Source: CAWDYA01 sp963806495
Lineage (GTDB): Bacteria > Acidobacteriota > Polarisedimenticolia > JACPZX01 > DASXTC01
Length of the DNA: 64,000 nucleotides
Assembly: GCA_963806495.1 (NCBI GenBank)
Contig: CAWDYA010000010.1
Span: forward strand, 124,001 to 188,000
Reading direction: 5' to 3'
In this document: positions 9,588-18,397 of the stretch, one piece after another
How the letters are laid out: each line of letters starts with the position of its first letter
How positions within the stretch are numbered: position 1 is the stretch's first letter
Made by a program: the position numbers and the translations under genes
Notes under the pieces: generated by a model
Databases searched by the model: none
The model's input: only the letters and a program-made list of their open reading frames with translations
What the model was told of the DNA's origin: nothing

Positions 9588-10502
9588 TCAGCGCCCGCGA
9601 CTCCGGGGGGCCGCGGCCCGCTCGAGGTCCTCCCGGTTCTTGATCAGCGCTCCGAGGGTCCTGCGCAACGTCGGCTCGTCCAGCTCGCGGGCGCCCACCG
9701 CCGCCAGCGCGCGGGCCCAGTCCACGACCTCGGCGATCCCCGGGGCCCTGCGGGCCTCGGACCGGCGGAGGCCTCCCACGAAGGCCACCACCCGGCGTGC
9801 GAGCTCCTCCGAGATGCCCGGGACGCGCAGCATGACGATCCGCACTTCGTCGTCCGGCGCCGGGAAGTCGACGTACAGGTACAGGCAGCGGCGGCGCAGC
9901 GCGTCCGAGAGATCCCGCGTGTCGTTGCTCGTGAGGATCACGCGGGGCGGATGCGCCGCGCGGATGGTGCCCAGCTCGGGGATGGACACCTGGTAGTCGG
10001 CCAGGATCTCCAGGAGGAACGCCTCGAACTCCTCGTCGCTGCGGTCCACCTCGTCAACCAGCAGCACCGCCGGCTTCTCCGAGACGATGGCGGCAAGGAG
10101 GGGACGCGGGAGAAGAAAATCGCGCGAGAAGAACTCGTCGGCCTGCCCCTTGAGCGCGCCCAGGGACGATTTCAGATCCGGAGCCTCCGAGAGCAGATCG
10201 CCCACCTTCTCGCGCAGTAGCTGCGCGTACAGCATCTGCTTGCCGTACGACCACTCGTAGATCGCCTTCGCCTCGTCCAGCCCCTCGTAGCACTGGAGGC
10301 GGATCAACTCCACGCCGTGGAACCCGGCCCAGAGCTTGGCGATCTCGGTCTTCCCGACCCCCGGAGGACCTTCGAGCAGGAGGGGCTTCTCGAGCGTCTC
10401 CGAGAGGAAAAGGGAGGTCGCAACCTCGGGGGAGCACACGAATCCAGATTCGTCGAACCGCTGGGTGATCTGCTCCGGCGTGACCGCCGGACGGCGGCTC
10501 AT
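9588..10502 (-). CDS. MoxR-family AAA+ ATPase
   Basis: A 304-residue AAA+ ATPase acting as a chaperone-like motor. Walker A GPPGVGKT is at residues 45-52, Walker B VLLVDE at 146-151, sensor 1 in RVILTSND, and an arginine-rich LSDALRRRCLYLYVDFP that matches MoxR proteins. Between the Walker motifs is a family-typical helical insert (about 95-140). The start ATG overlaps the helicase stop as ATGA (10502-10499), and the VWA partner gene follows after one base. MoxR-VWA pairs are generally co-transcribed and act together. The client of this pair is not known. Confidence 0.92.
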   Translation of the reverse strand: MSRRPAVTPEQITQRFDESGFVCSPEVATSLFLSETLEKPLLLEGPPGVGKTEIAKLWAGFHGVELIRLQCYEGLDEAKAIYEWSYGKQMLYAQLLREKVGDLLSEAPDLKSSLGALKGQADEFFSRDFLLPRPLLAAIVSEKPAVLLVDEVDRSDEEFEAFLLEILADYQVSIPELGTIRAAHPPRVILTSNDTRDLSDALRRRCLYLYVDFPAPDDEVRIVMLRVPGISEELARRVVAFVGGLRRSEARRAPGIAEVVDWARALAAVGARELDEPTLRRTLGALIKNREDLERAAAPRSRGR

Positions 10503-11869
10503 TTTCCTCCGCCGGATCCGGAGGATCCGGTCCCCCGTCCGCGCCTGCGGCGGCGTCCGCCGCCCGAGGAGCTCCTCTGCCCCGCATCCTTCGAGGCCGA
10601 CGCAGCCCTCGGCTTGTCCGACGAGGAGCGCCTCTTGCCACCGCTGCGTCCCCCGCGCGGCCGGCGTGATCGCCCCCCGGAGGGCCGCCGCGGCTCCTCT
10701 TCGGCCTCCGCCTCGCCGGGCCCCTCGTCGCCGTACGACTCGAGCGGGAGCTCCATCCCCGTGAGATCCCGGATTTCACCGAGCCGCTTCAGGTCGCGCG
10801 CGGTGACGAACGTGATCGCGTGCCCGGCGCGGCCCGCACGCGCGGTACGCCCCACCCGGTGGACGTAGTCGTCGGCGTCCATCGGAATATCGTAGTTGAT
10901 GACGTGCGTGATCCCGCCGATGTCGATCCCACGGCCCGCCACGTCGGTGGCCACCAGGATGTGCACCTCGCCGCGGCGGAACATGTCCATGATCCCTTCG
11001 CGGTGACGCTGCTCCTGCAGCGACGACAGCCGCGCCGCCTCGTATCCTTTCTCGCGCAGCTTGCGCATGATGTCGCCCGTCGATTCACGCCGCGCGGTGA
11101 AGATCAGGCAGCGGTCGGGGCTCTCCTGGTTGAGCACATCGAGCAGGAGCGGCATCTTGCGGTCCTCACGGACCCGGTAGATCGACTGGCGGACCCGATC
11201 GGCCACCATGGTGGACGGCGAGACCTGGACTTCGTGCGGGTGCATCATGTACGACTGCGCGATCTTCTTGACGGCGGGCGGCAGTGTCGCGCTGAACAGC
11301 ATCGTCTGACGCGACAGCGGCGCGCGGCGGCACAGAAAGTCGATGTCGTCGATGAAGCCCATGTCCAGCATCCGGTCCGCCTCGTCCAGCACGAGCCACT
11401 TGATGTACCGCATGCGCAGGATCGCCGACTTGACGAAATCGATCAGCCGTCCCGGCGTGCCCACGACGATGTCGGCTCCGGCGAAGATCTCGCGCCTCTG
11501 GTGCCCGATCGAGGTGCCGCCGTAGACCGGCAGCGCCCGCACCGCCAGATGCGCCGCGAGTTTCTCCGCCTCGCCGCAGACCTGGATGGCCAATTCCCGC
11601 GTGGGAGTGACGATCAGGGCCTGAACCTGGCCGGTCGCCTCGATCATCTGGAGGATCGGTATCAGGAAGGCCGCCGTCTTGCCCGTGCCGGTCTGCGCCA
11701 TGCCGGCGATATCGCGGCCTGTGAGCGCCACGGGGATCACCTGCTCCTGGATAGGCGTGCAGACGGTGTAACCCGACTCGGCGATAGCGTCGAGAAGCTT
11801 CTGGTTCAGCTTGAGGGCCGAAAACGGAAGCGGAGTCGGGGACTCGGCCGGTGCCTGAGGTTGGCTCAT
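10499..11869 (-). CDS. DEAD-box ATP-dependent RNA helicase (RhlE/CsdA type)
   Basis: A 456-residue RNA helicase. Motifs, numbered from the chosen ATG at 11869: Q-motif around TPIQEQ (39-44), motif I AQTGTGKT (58-65), PTREL (89-93), DEAD (162-165), SAT (193-195), and near 330 HRVGRTARAG. After about residue 380 the tail is a low-complexity Arg/Gly/Ser-rich extension, typical of RNA-binding tails of RhlE-like helicases. An earlier in-frame ATG at 11938 would add 23 residues without homology-like content, so I prefer 11869, although no strong ribosome site is visible there. It is first in a same-strand run ending at mrp and is coupled to the MoxR gene by a 4-base overlap. Confidence 0.93.
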   Translation of the reverse strand: MSQPQAPAESPTPLPFSALKLNQKLLDAIAESGYTVCTPIQEQVIPVALTGRDIAGMAQTGTGKTAAFLIPILQMIEATGQVQALIVTPTRELAIQVCGEAEKLAAHLAVRALPVYGGTSIGHQRREIFAGADIVVGTPGRLIDFVKSAILRMRYIKWLVLDEADRMLDMGFIDDIDFLCRRAPLSRQTMLFSATLPPAVKKIAQSYMMHPHEVQVSPSTMVADRVRQSIYRVREDRKMPLLLDVLNQESPDRCLIFTARRESTGDIMRKLREKGYEAARLSSLQEQRHREGIMDMFRRGEVHILVATDVAGRGIDIGGITHVINYDIPMDADDYVHRVGRTARAGRAGHAITFVTARDLKRLGEIRDLTGMELPLESYGDEGPGEAEAEEEPRRPSGGRSRRPRGGRSGGKRRSSSDKPRAASASKDAGQRSSSGGGRRRRRGRGTGSSGSGGGK

Positions 11870-11926
11870 AGCGGACGCATATTCTAGCACACGCTCCCCG
11901 CGGCCGCGTAAAGCGTCGGATTCCTT

Positions 11927-11953
11927 TTGCGCGACCACCTTTTGTTGTACACT
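11927..11953 (+). promoter_or_regulatory. Possible promoter for the HEAT-like gene
   Basis: TTGCGC at 11927-11932 and TACACT at 11948-11953 face the gene starting at 12027. The spacer is only 15 bases, shorter than the usual 16-18, so this is a weak candidate inside the divergent intergenic region. Confidence 0.3.
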
Positions 11954-12026
11954 TCGTCAGGTCGAGTCGCTCCGCGGCGGAGGGGGGAGGAAGGCCCCCG
12001 CGCGGGCCGCCACCCCCGGGGTCACG

Positions 12027-13724
12027 ATGTCCGAACTGCTCTGGTCCTTCGATCAACTGGCACGCTTCACCCGTTACGACGATCCGGAAGTCCGTTACTG
12101 GGCCGCGGATCGACTCGTGACGCTCTTCCCCGCCGAAGCGGCCGACGTGATCGCCGAGCTGCTGCTCGACGACCACGACTCCACGCCCGAGCTGGTCGCG
12201 CAGCACCTCGCGCGCCACGGGAAACCCCATCACATTCCGGTCGTGCTCCGCGGCTTCAGGCACAGCGAGGGCCTGCTGCCGGGCCGCTGCTTCGATGCCC
12301 TGGCCCGTCTGGGCTACGAGAACGCGCCGATGATCGCCGAGACCGCCCTCTTCCGGCGCGATCTGTCCGAGCAGTGTCTCGCGATCATCGTCGCGGCTCT
12401 GGCCGAGTCTGCCGCGCCGGGAGCGGCCGAGAGAGCGCACGAGTTCCTCCTCAGACGCCCCGAGCTGTTCGCCGAGCCCGCGGCGCTGCGGGCGGCGGTG
12501 CGCCTGAGCGCGCCGCAGGATTTCGGCGAGGTGATCCTCAAGTGGCTCACCGCCCTCCACTTCCGCGGTATCGAGCCGATCGAGAGCTGCATCCGCGTGC
12601 TGTACGAGGAGCTCCAGCTCGAGGACAGCGGCTGGTGCATCCGCACGGGACGCAGCGGGCGGATCGACCTGCCCCGCACCATCAAGGCGATAGAAAGCGG
12701 ATACGATCTCGACCTGCACGACGCCATACCGCAGCGGGTTCGCGACGAGATCGCCGGGAGGCTCGACCGTGGCTCCTTTGCCGAGATCGCCGGGACGCTC
12801 GGGCGGCTCGTGTTGGAGCGCGCGGCCGCCCTGCTGCCCCATCCGGAGGATCGCCTGCCGGATCGGCTCCAGTCGCTCGGACAGGCGTTCACCCAGCCCT
12901 CGACGCTGCAGATCGCGGAGCGTCTCGAGCCCGCGATGCAGCAGTGGCTGGTCGGCGCGTTGCTCGCCTCCACCGTGAAGGTGTCCACCTACAGGAACTA
13001 CCTGCTGGAGATGCATGCCGCGGGCGACAGGGTCGACGCCCTGCTGGGACTCGCCGGGGCGGAGACCTCCTGCCTGCTCAGCTCGCTGCCCGAGAAGCTG
13101 AGCGCCGCGGGCGCGGCCGGCGGAGCGGCGGAGGCGGCCATCATCGACTGGTGCGTGCGCACTCTGGAGGCGCGGGGTCCCTTCTTTCCCAAGTCGATCG
13201 CGCTGGAGACTCTGGGGAGACTGCGCGCCGCGCGTCTCATCCCGGAGATCGCCGCCCATCTGTCCGACGACAACCCCTACATCTACGGAGCCGCGGAGCG
13301 CGCGCTCGCGCGGATCGGGGCGCCCGTGCTGGGCTACATCAGCGCGACGATGGCCAGAGGAGGCGTGCATCCCGACGCGATGCAGAGCCTCGTGCGGCTG
13401 GCGTGCGACATGGGTCGCGTCGAATCGCTGCGGCTCGTGCTCGACCACTTCGACGAGATATACGAGACGATCGGCCCGGAGGCGGCATCCGAGGCCGTCG
13501 GAATGCTCGGCCATCCCGACCTGATCCCGTCCCTGAGACGCTGGCTGGATCGCTCGCGGGCAATGGTGGGTCAGGCGCTCCTGCTCGCGGGGGCGATCGG
13601 CAACCTCCCGATCCCCGAGGAAGAGTCGATCCTCAAGGCGATCGACGACTACTGGAAGGGTGCCGCCGAAGGGATCGACGACGGCCCGGAGCAGGACAGC
13701 CCGACCGGCCCTTACCTCATGTGA
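12027..13724 (+). CDS. HEAT-repeat-like protein
   Basis: A 565-residue soluble protein, almost entirely amphipathic helices in pairs. YDDPEVRYWAADRLVTLFP at the N-terminus and FPKSIALETLGRLRAARLIP and NPYIYGAAERALARIG in the second half are clear HEAT-like repeats (conserved proline/arginine and small residues at helix turns). Such proteins are protein-protein scaffolds. There is no enzymatic motif or signal peptide. It stands alone on the plus strand between two minus-strand operons, and its stop is 16 bases from the stop of the convergent sppA. The repeat class is well supported; the cellular role is unknown. Confidence 0.8.
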   Translation: MSELLWSFDQLARFTRYDDPEVRYWAADRLVTLFPAEAADVIAELLLDDHDSTPELVAQHLARHGKPHHIPVVLRGFRHSEGLLPGRCFDALARLGYENAPMIAETALFRRDLSEQCLAIIVAALAESAAPGAAERAHEFLLRRPELFAEPAALRAAVRLSAPQDFGEVILKWLTALHFRGIEPIESCIRVLYEELQLEDSGWCIRTGRSGRIDLPRTIKAIESGYDLDLHDAIPQRVRDEIAGRLDRGSFAEIAGTLGRLVLERAAALLPHPEDRLPDRLQSLGQAFTQPSTLQIAERLEPAMQQWLVGALLASTVKVSTYRNYLLEMHAAGDRVDALLGLAGAETSCLLSSLPEKLSAAGAAGGAAEAAIIDWCVRTLEARGPFFPKSIALETLGRLRAARLIPEIAAHLSDDNPYIYGAAERALARIGAPVLGYISATMARGGVHPDAMQSLVRLACDMGRVESLRLVLDHFDEIYETIGPEAASEAVGMLGHPDLIPSLRRWLDRSRAMVGQALLLAGAIGNLPIPEEESILKAIDDYWKGAAEGIDDGPEQDSPTGPYLM

Positions 13725-13739
13725 GGGGGACGCCCCCCG

Positions 13740-15468
13740 TCAGGGCGTCACGCCGGGTGTCTCGGCGACCAGCCAGACCCCCTCGCGCGCCATGATCGCC
13801 GCCCTCGTCAGGTCCCGCATGACACCCGCCACCGCGGGCGGCAGCACCGCCTGCGTGGAGGTGTCCTCTTCGGGCCAGAGGAGGTTCTGCCAGAAGCTGC
13901 GCTTCTCGGGCAGATAGACCAGGCGGACTCCCTCGTCGGGCGCGATGCCGGCCTCCGACTTCGCGATCTCGATCGCGCGCTTCATGCCTCCCAGCTCGTC
14001 GACCAGCCCGAGCTCCTTCGCGCGCTCCCCCGTCCAGACGTGCCCCTGCCCGATCTTGTCGACCGCATCCTTCTCCATCCCGCGCCCGTCGGCCACCAGC
14101 GTCGTGAACTTGTCGTAGATCTTGTTCATGAACTTCCAGTAGATCTGCTTCTCCTCCTCGCTGAACCGCTGGCCATCGTAGTAGTAGTCGGAATGATCGC
14201 CGATGCCGATCGAGACCCGGTTCAGGCCGATCCAGTCATAGAACCCCTTGGTCACCATCTTGCCGGCGACGACCCCGATCGAGCCGGTGAGCGTGGCGGG
14301 CTGGCTGACGATTTTCGTGGCGCCGGCGGAGATCCAGTACCCTCCCGACGCGGCCAGGTCGGACATCGAGACGATGACGGGCTTCTTCCGCATCGCCAAC
14401 TCGACCTCGCGGCGGATCAGATCTGACGCGACCGCGGAGCCGCCCGGAGAATCGACCCGGAAGACGATGGCCTTGATGCCGTCGTCGGTGCGTGCCTTGC
14501 GGAAAGCCTCGGTGATCGTCTCGGACCCCATCAGGTACCCGGCTGTCGGATCCAGGGAGCTCTTCCCGTTGATGATGAGCCCCACACCGGTGATCACGGC
14601 GATGCGCGAGCGCGCGGACGGCTTCTTGGACTTGTCCATGTAGTCGCTGTACGACAGGGTCGGCATCTCGCCGCCCGCGCGATCCTCGAGGTCCTTCTCG
14701 AACTCGTCGTAGTAGCCCAGCTTGTCAATCAGTCCCTTTTCGAGCGCCTCGTCGCCGGTGAACGGTCCCTCGTTGATGAACGCCTCGACCTGGGCGGCAT
14801 CCAGACCGCGCGCCTCGGCGATGCCGGCGACCATCTGGCCGTACCAGTCGGTCAGGTACGACAGCGTCGCCTCGCGGTGGGCGTCCGTCATCGTCTTCTC
14901 GGTGTAGATGTCCTTGGCGTTCTTGTATTTCCCGATGCTGTCGAAGTCGGGGTAGACCCCCAGCTTGTCGAGGGTGCCCCGCAGGAACGGAGTGACCGAC
15001 AGCAGGCCGTACAGATTGACGTCTCCCGCCGGGGAAACCCAGAATCTCGTCGAACGCGGAGGCCAGATAGTAGACGCCGTTGCCGCTGCCGAACTCGCCG
15101 GCGGAGTCCATGTAGACGCGCGCCCACTTGCCGGTGGACCGGAAGTCCTCGATCGCGTCACGCAGCTCCTGGATCTTGCCCAGGCCCATCGAGAACGGCT
15201 TGATCACGGCCATGATGCCGGCGACGTTGTCGTCGTCCTTCGCGCGTTCGACGGCGTTGACGATATCCCTCAGGCGGGTCGCCTCGCCGACGAGAAGCCT
15301 CGCGCGGAGCGAGTCCTCCGTGTCCTCGGCGATATCGCCCGAGATCGTGAGCTTCACAACGGTTCCGGATCGGATCCCACCAGCCCACATCACCGCGGCC
15401 GCCACGACGACGAGCACGATCAGCATCACGCCGGCAGCCAGCAGGCAGCCCTTGGCTCCCCTGGTCAT
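13740..15468 (-). CDS. sppA: Signal peptide peptidase SppA, long form (frameshifted near 15044)
   Basis: Membrane-anchored serine protease that degrades cleaved signal peptides. Start ATG at 15468 has GGGAGG upstream. Residues ~7-28 form the N-terminal membrane anchor. The product has the two tandem SppA domains of the 67-kDa class, about 575 residues. The catalytic lysine region is GKYKNAKDIYTEKTM in the first domain, and the catalytic serine is in DLAASGGYWIS in the second, followed by QPATLTGSIGV. Frameshift: after YLASAFDEI one extra base shifts the frame at about 15044; the proper frame continues WVSPAGDVNLYGLL. The extra base is in a TT pair, so a sequence error is likely. Converges on the HEAT-like gene. 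Confidence 0.9.
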
Positions 15469-15569
15469 CGTTCAGGCCTCCCGATATCCGTTCATTGCGG
15501 CTAACATACAAGACGTTACCTTACCAGATTCCCCCAGGCGGTGCGCGGCCGCGCCGCACCGGAGCGATG

Positions 15570-15917
15570 ATGGACTCCCTCACGCGCCAGGGGAGGGCGC
15601 TGTTCAACGAGCAGCGTTACTTCGAGGCACATGAAGCGTTCGAGGATCTGTGGCGGGCCGCCCCGGAGCGGGAGCGGCCGGCGCTGCAGGGCCTCGTACA
15701 GGTGTGCGCGGGGCTGGTCAAGCACCAGCGCGGCCAGCCGGCCTCGACGCGCACCCTGCTGCTCAAGGGTCTCGCGAAGCTGGAGGACGCGCCCCCGGGC
15801 TGCCCGCGAGGCATCGACGTCGATCACATCATCGGGCAGGTCCGGGACATCCTCGAAGCTCTCGAGGAGGGGCACCCGCCGCCTGTCCCCTCGCTGCGCC
15901 CGCCTCACGATGTATAA
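15570..15917 (+). CDS. DUF309 domain-containing protein
   Basis: A ~115-residue helical protein. The segment QGRALFNEQRYFEAHEAFEDLWRAA, then LQGLVQVCAGLVKHQRGQ, is the DUF309 signature (FN-x2-Y-x2-AHE-x2-E-x-W). This small family of unknown function is often found in bacteria of several phyla. I use the second of two adjacent ATGs (15570), because GGAG at 15561-15564 is then 5 bases away; the first (15567) would be only 2 bases away. Divergent from sppA. The stop codon overlaps the -10 element of the following gene. Confidence 0.85.
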   Translation: MDSLTRQGRALFNEQRYFEAHEAFEDLWRAAPERERPALQGLVQVCAGLVKHQRGQPASTRTLLLKGLAKLEDAPPGCPRGIDVDHIIGQVRDILEALEEGHPPPVPSLRPPHDV

Positions 15918-15918
15918 T
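15913..15918 (+). promoter_or_regulatory. Consensus -10 element upstream of the redoxin gene
   Basis: A perfect TATAAT at 15913-15918, directly preceded by TG, overlaps the TAA stop of the DUF309 gene. No good -35 is visible 16-18 bases upstream. A transcript starting near 15925 would have a leader of about 60 bases before the ATG at 15984. Confidence 0.5.
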
Positions 15919-15983
15919 ACGCAGCACCCCACGGCGAGATTCCGGTCTTTCGTCAGCTTACTTCGCACTCCGAGGAGGTCATC

Positions 15984-16598
15984 ATGCGCACGTCCCGGAC
16001 CGCACGCCATCTCCTGGCAGCGGCACTGCTCCTTGCGGTGCCGGCCCTGTTCCTCGGCCAGGCCTGCCTCGCGGACGAGGTTTCAGCCAACTCGCTGCTC
16101 GGCAAGAAGATCCAGAACTTCACCCTGTCGGACACGGCGGGCAAGGAGCACTCCCTGTCGCAGTACCTCGGCGGCAAGGGGGTCGTGCTGATCTTCATCT
16201 CCACCCGCTGCCCCGTCTCGAACGCCTACAACGAGAGAATGGTCGCCCTCGCCTCCGAGTACGAGGGCAAGGGATTCACTTTCCTCGGGATCAACGCCAA
16301 CAAGGCCGAGGACACGGCCGAGATGGCCGAGCATGCCGCCAAGCACGGATGGAGCTTCACGGTGCTGAAGGACAAGGGCAATGTCATCGCGGATCGGCTC
16401 GGCGCCTCGGTCACGCCCGAAGCGTACGTGATCGACAGCGACGGCATCCTCAGGTATCACGGCCGGATCGACGACTCTCAGGATCCGTCGGGGATCCAGC
16501 ACCGCGACCTGAAGGCCGCCCTGGACGCCCTGCTCGCCGGACAGGAAGTGGCACGCAAGGAAGCCAAGGCGTTCGGCTGCTCGATCAAGCGGAGCTGA
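15984..16598 (+). CDS. Exported redoxin-domain protein (PRX-like)
   Basis: A 204-residue thioredoxin-fold protein with an N-terminal signal peptide (RTSRTARHLLAAALLLAVPA, cleavage expected near QACLADE). The redox motif is STRCPVSNAY near residue 74, where one cysteine replaces CxxC, as in the peroxiredoxin-like AhpC/TSA group often found with cytochrome or copper proteins. The fold markers FLGINAN and VTPEAYVIDSDGILRYHGRIDD are clear. AGGAGG lies upstream of ATG 15984. The cysteine in the mature N-terminus (GQACLA) could act as a lipoprotein site, though the lipobox is imperfect. It forms a two-gene unit with the TlpA-like gene 7 bases downstream. Confidence 0.85.
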   Translation: MRTSRTARHLLAAALLLAVPALFLGQACLADEVSANSLLGKKIQNFTLSDTAGKEHSLSQYLGGKGVVLIFISTRCPVSNAYNERMVALASEYEGKGFTFLGINANKAEDTAEMAEHAAKHGWSFTVLKDKGNVIADRLGASVTPEAYVIDSDGILRYHGRIDDSQDPSGIQHRDLKAALDALLAGQEVARKEAKAFGCSIKRS

Positions 16599-16605
16599 CC
16601 CCGGG

Positions 16606-17103
16606 ATGATGCGCAGCGCATTGTGGAGTCTCGCCGGCGCGGCGATCCTCATGGCCGCCGCGCCGGCTCAGCCGCCCCTTCCCTCCATCGATCGCGCGGG
16701 GTACGCGGACCTCGTGGCCGCGCGCTCGGGTCACGTGCTCGTCGTGAACATGTGGGCCACCTGGTGCCAGCCGTGCCGCGAGGAGTTCCCCGACCTGGTC
16801 AGGCTCCACGATGAGCTGGCGTCACGCGGGCTCGACCTCGTGGCCGTGTCGCTCGACACTGCCGCGGACGCCGGGACGTCGGTCGTGCCGTTCCTCGAAA
16901 AGCAGGGGGCCCGGTTCCCCGTATACATCAAGAAGGCCGGCGGCGACGACGAGTTCATCGACTCGGTGGACCCCGGATGGTCCGGCGCCCTGCCCGCGAC
17001 GTTCGTTTACGACGCGAAAGGACGCCTGGTCAGGAGCATCCAGGGGCCGACGACCTTCGCGAAGCTGCAGGCGATCGTCGAGCCGCTGCTGGGCCGGAAG
17101 TAG
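16606..17103 (+). CDS. TlpA-like periplasmic thiol-disulfide oxidoreductase
   Basis: A 165-residue thioredoxin-fold protein with an N-terminal signal sequence ending near APAQPPLP. The active site WATWCQPCREEFPDL holds the CxxC pair, and the cis-proline loop is GALPATFVYDAKGRL. TlpA/ResA-type proteins keep periplasmic cysteines reduced, for example in cytochrome c maturation. The gene follows the redoxin gene by 7 bases and is expected to be co-transcribed with it, giving a one-cysteine/two-cysteine redox pair. Its stop converges on the ABC permease gene. Confidence 0.9.
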   Translation: MMRSALWSLAGAAILMAAAPAQPPLPSIDRAGYADLVAARSGHVLVVNMWATWCQPCREEFPDLVRLHDELASRGLDLVAVSLDTAADAGTSVVPFLEKQGARFPVYIKKAGGDDEFIDSVDPGWSGALPATFVYDAKGRLVRSIQGPTTFAKLQAIVEPLLGRK

Positions 17104-17137
17104 CCCGGGGGATCGCAGGACTTCGGGCCGGCCCGGG

Positions 17138-18376
17138 TCAGGCGCTGCCGCGCATGGCGTCCACGGGCGCCATGCGGGAGGCCTTCAGCGCGGGGTAGAC
17201 GCCGAAGACGAGCCCCAGAGTGACCGCCACGCCGATCGCCCAGCAGACCCCGATCCAGTCGACAGGCAGACCCGAGGGGAAGAACCCCTCGAGCGCCTTG
17301 ATGCACACGAGCCCGAGGCCCACGCCCGTGAGGGCTCCCACGAGCGCGAGCGTCACCGACTCGACCATGAACATGATGAAGATCTCGATATCGGTCGCCC
17401 CGATCGCCTTTCTCATGCCGATCTCGTACAGCCGCTCGTTGATCGAGATGATCATCACCGACAGGAGCCCGATGCCGCCCACCAGGAGGGCAATGGCGGC
17501 GATCGTGCCCAGGACCACCTGCCAGTTGAACACGACCTGCCCGACCTCGTCGCGCTGCTTGAGCATCTCCTGCGCGATGTTCTCGATGCGGAAGTTGCCC
17601 ACGCCGTGGTGCGCGACCCAGAGCGACGCCTGGATCTCGGCCTGAACGTCCGTCAGCGAGTCGAACGCCCGGGTCTTCACCGCGATGAACGACAGCGGCG
17701 TCTCGTCGCCGGCGAAGTACTTCCGCATGGTGGTGAGCGGGATCATCGCCCCTTCCATCTCGCGGATGAACTCGTGGTCGTGGACGAACTGGTTGCCAAG
17801 CTTCTCCCCGACGCCCACCACGATGAAGCGGGTGCCGTCGATCACCAGCTCCTGTCCCACCGCCGTCTGGTTTCCGAACAGCCGCTCGCGGAGCTTCGAG
17901 CCGAGGACGCAGACCTTGTTGAACGACTCCAGATCATTGTCGTTGAAGAACCGCCCCTCGCCCACTGGCCTCTTGCGCACGCTCGCGTAGGATGGCGTCA
18001 CTCCCGCGACACGCACCTCCCGTTGCGTGCCGCCGCGGGAGACCAGCATGTCGCCGTACTGCACGGGAGCGACTTCCTGGACCAGATCCTTGCGGGCCAT
18101 CAGGATGTCGGCGTCCGAGGGCTGCAGCCCCTCTGACAGCACGAACCTCGCGCGCTGCAGCGAATCCTCCGGAGCCTTCTCCACCACGTACATGACTCCG
18201 TCATAGCCGAGCTCCTCGAATCCGTCCCAGACCGAGACGATGATCCCGTTGAGCATGGAGGTCATGAAGATGATCAGAGCCGTGCCGAGCAGGATCCCGA
18301 TCAGGGTGAGAAAGGAGCGCAGCTTGTGGTACCGGATCTCGGTGAAGCCGCTGGTGAGCATGCCCGAGACGTTCAT
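17138..18376 (-). CDS. MacB/LolC-type ABC transporter permease (second of pair)
   Basis: A 412-residue FtsX-family permease. One membrane helix near the N-terminus (SFLTLIGILLGTALIIFM) is followed by a ~220-residue periplasmic MacB core domain and three C-terminal helices (VVLGTIAAIALLVGGIGLLSVM, then two more), ending VYPALKASRMAPVDAMR, which is the family-typical terminus. Such permeases drive mechanical work on periplasmic substrates rather than simple passage. It is the last gene of a four-gene operon (HlyD, ATPase, permease, permease), 21 bases after the first permease, and probably forms a heterodimer with it. Confidence 0.9.
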   Translation of the reverse strand: MNVSGMLTSGFTEIRYHKLRSFLTLIGILLGTALIIFMTSMLNGIIVSVWDGFEELGYDGVMYVVEKAPEDSLQRARFVLSEGLQPSDADILMARKDLVQEVAPVQYGDMLVSRGGTQREVRVAGVTPSYASVRKRPVGEGRFFNDNDLESFNKVCVLGSKLRERLFGNQTAVGQELVIDGTRFIVVGVGEKLGNQFVHDHEFIREMEGAMIPLTTMRKYFAGDETPLSFIAVKTRAFDSLTDVQAEIQASLWVAHHGVGNFRIENIAQEMLKQRDEVGQVVFNWQVVLGTIAAIALLVGGIGLLSVMIISINERLYEIGMRKAIGATDIEIFIMFMVESVTLALVGALTGVGLGLVCIKALEGFFPSGLPVDWIGVCWAIGVAVTLGLVFGVYPALKASRMAPVDAMRGSA

Positions 18377-18397
18377 GGCCGCAGCCCGCCGCGGACG

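Noticed and set aside
8324..10502. Carbon monoxide dehydrogenase cluster because of CoxE/MoxR likeness
   Set aside because: No coxL/M/S subunits or molybdopterin genes are in the window.
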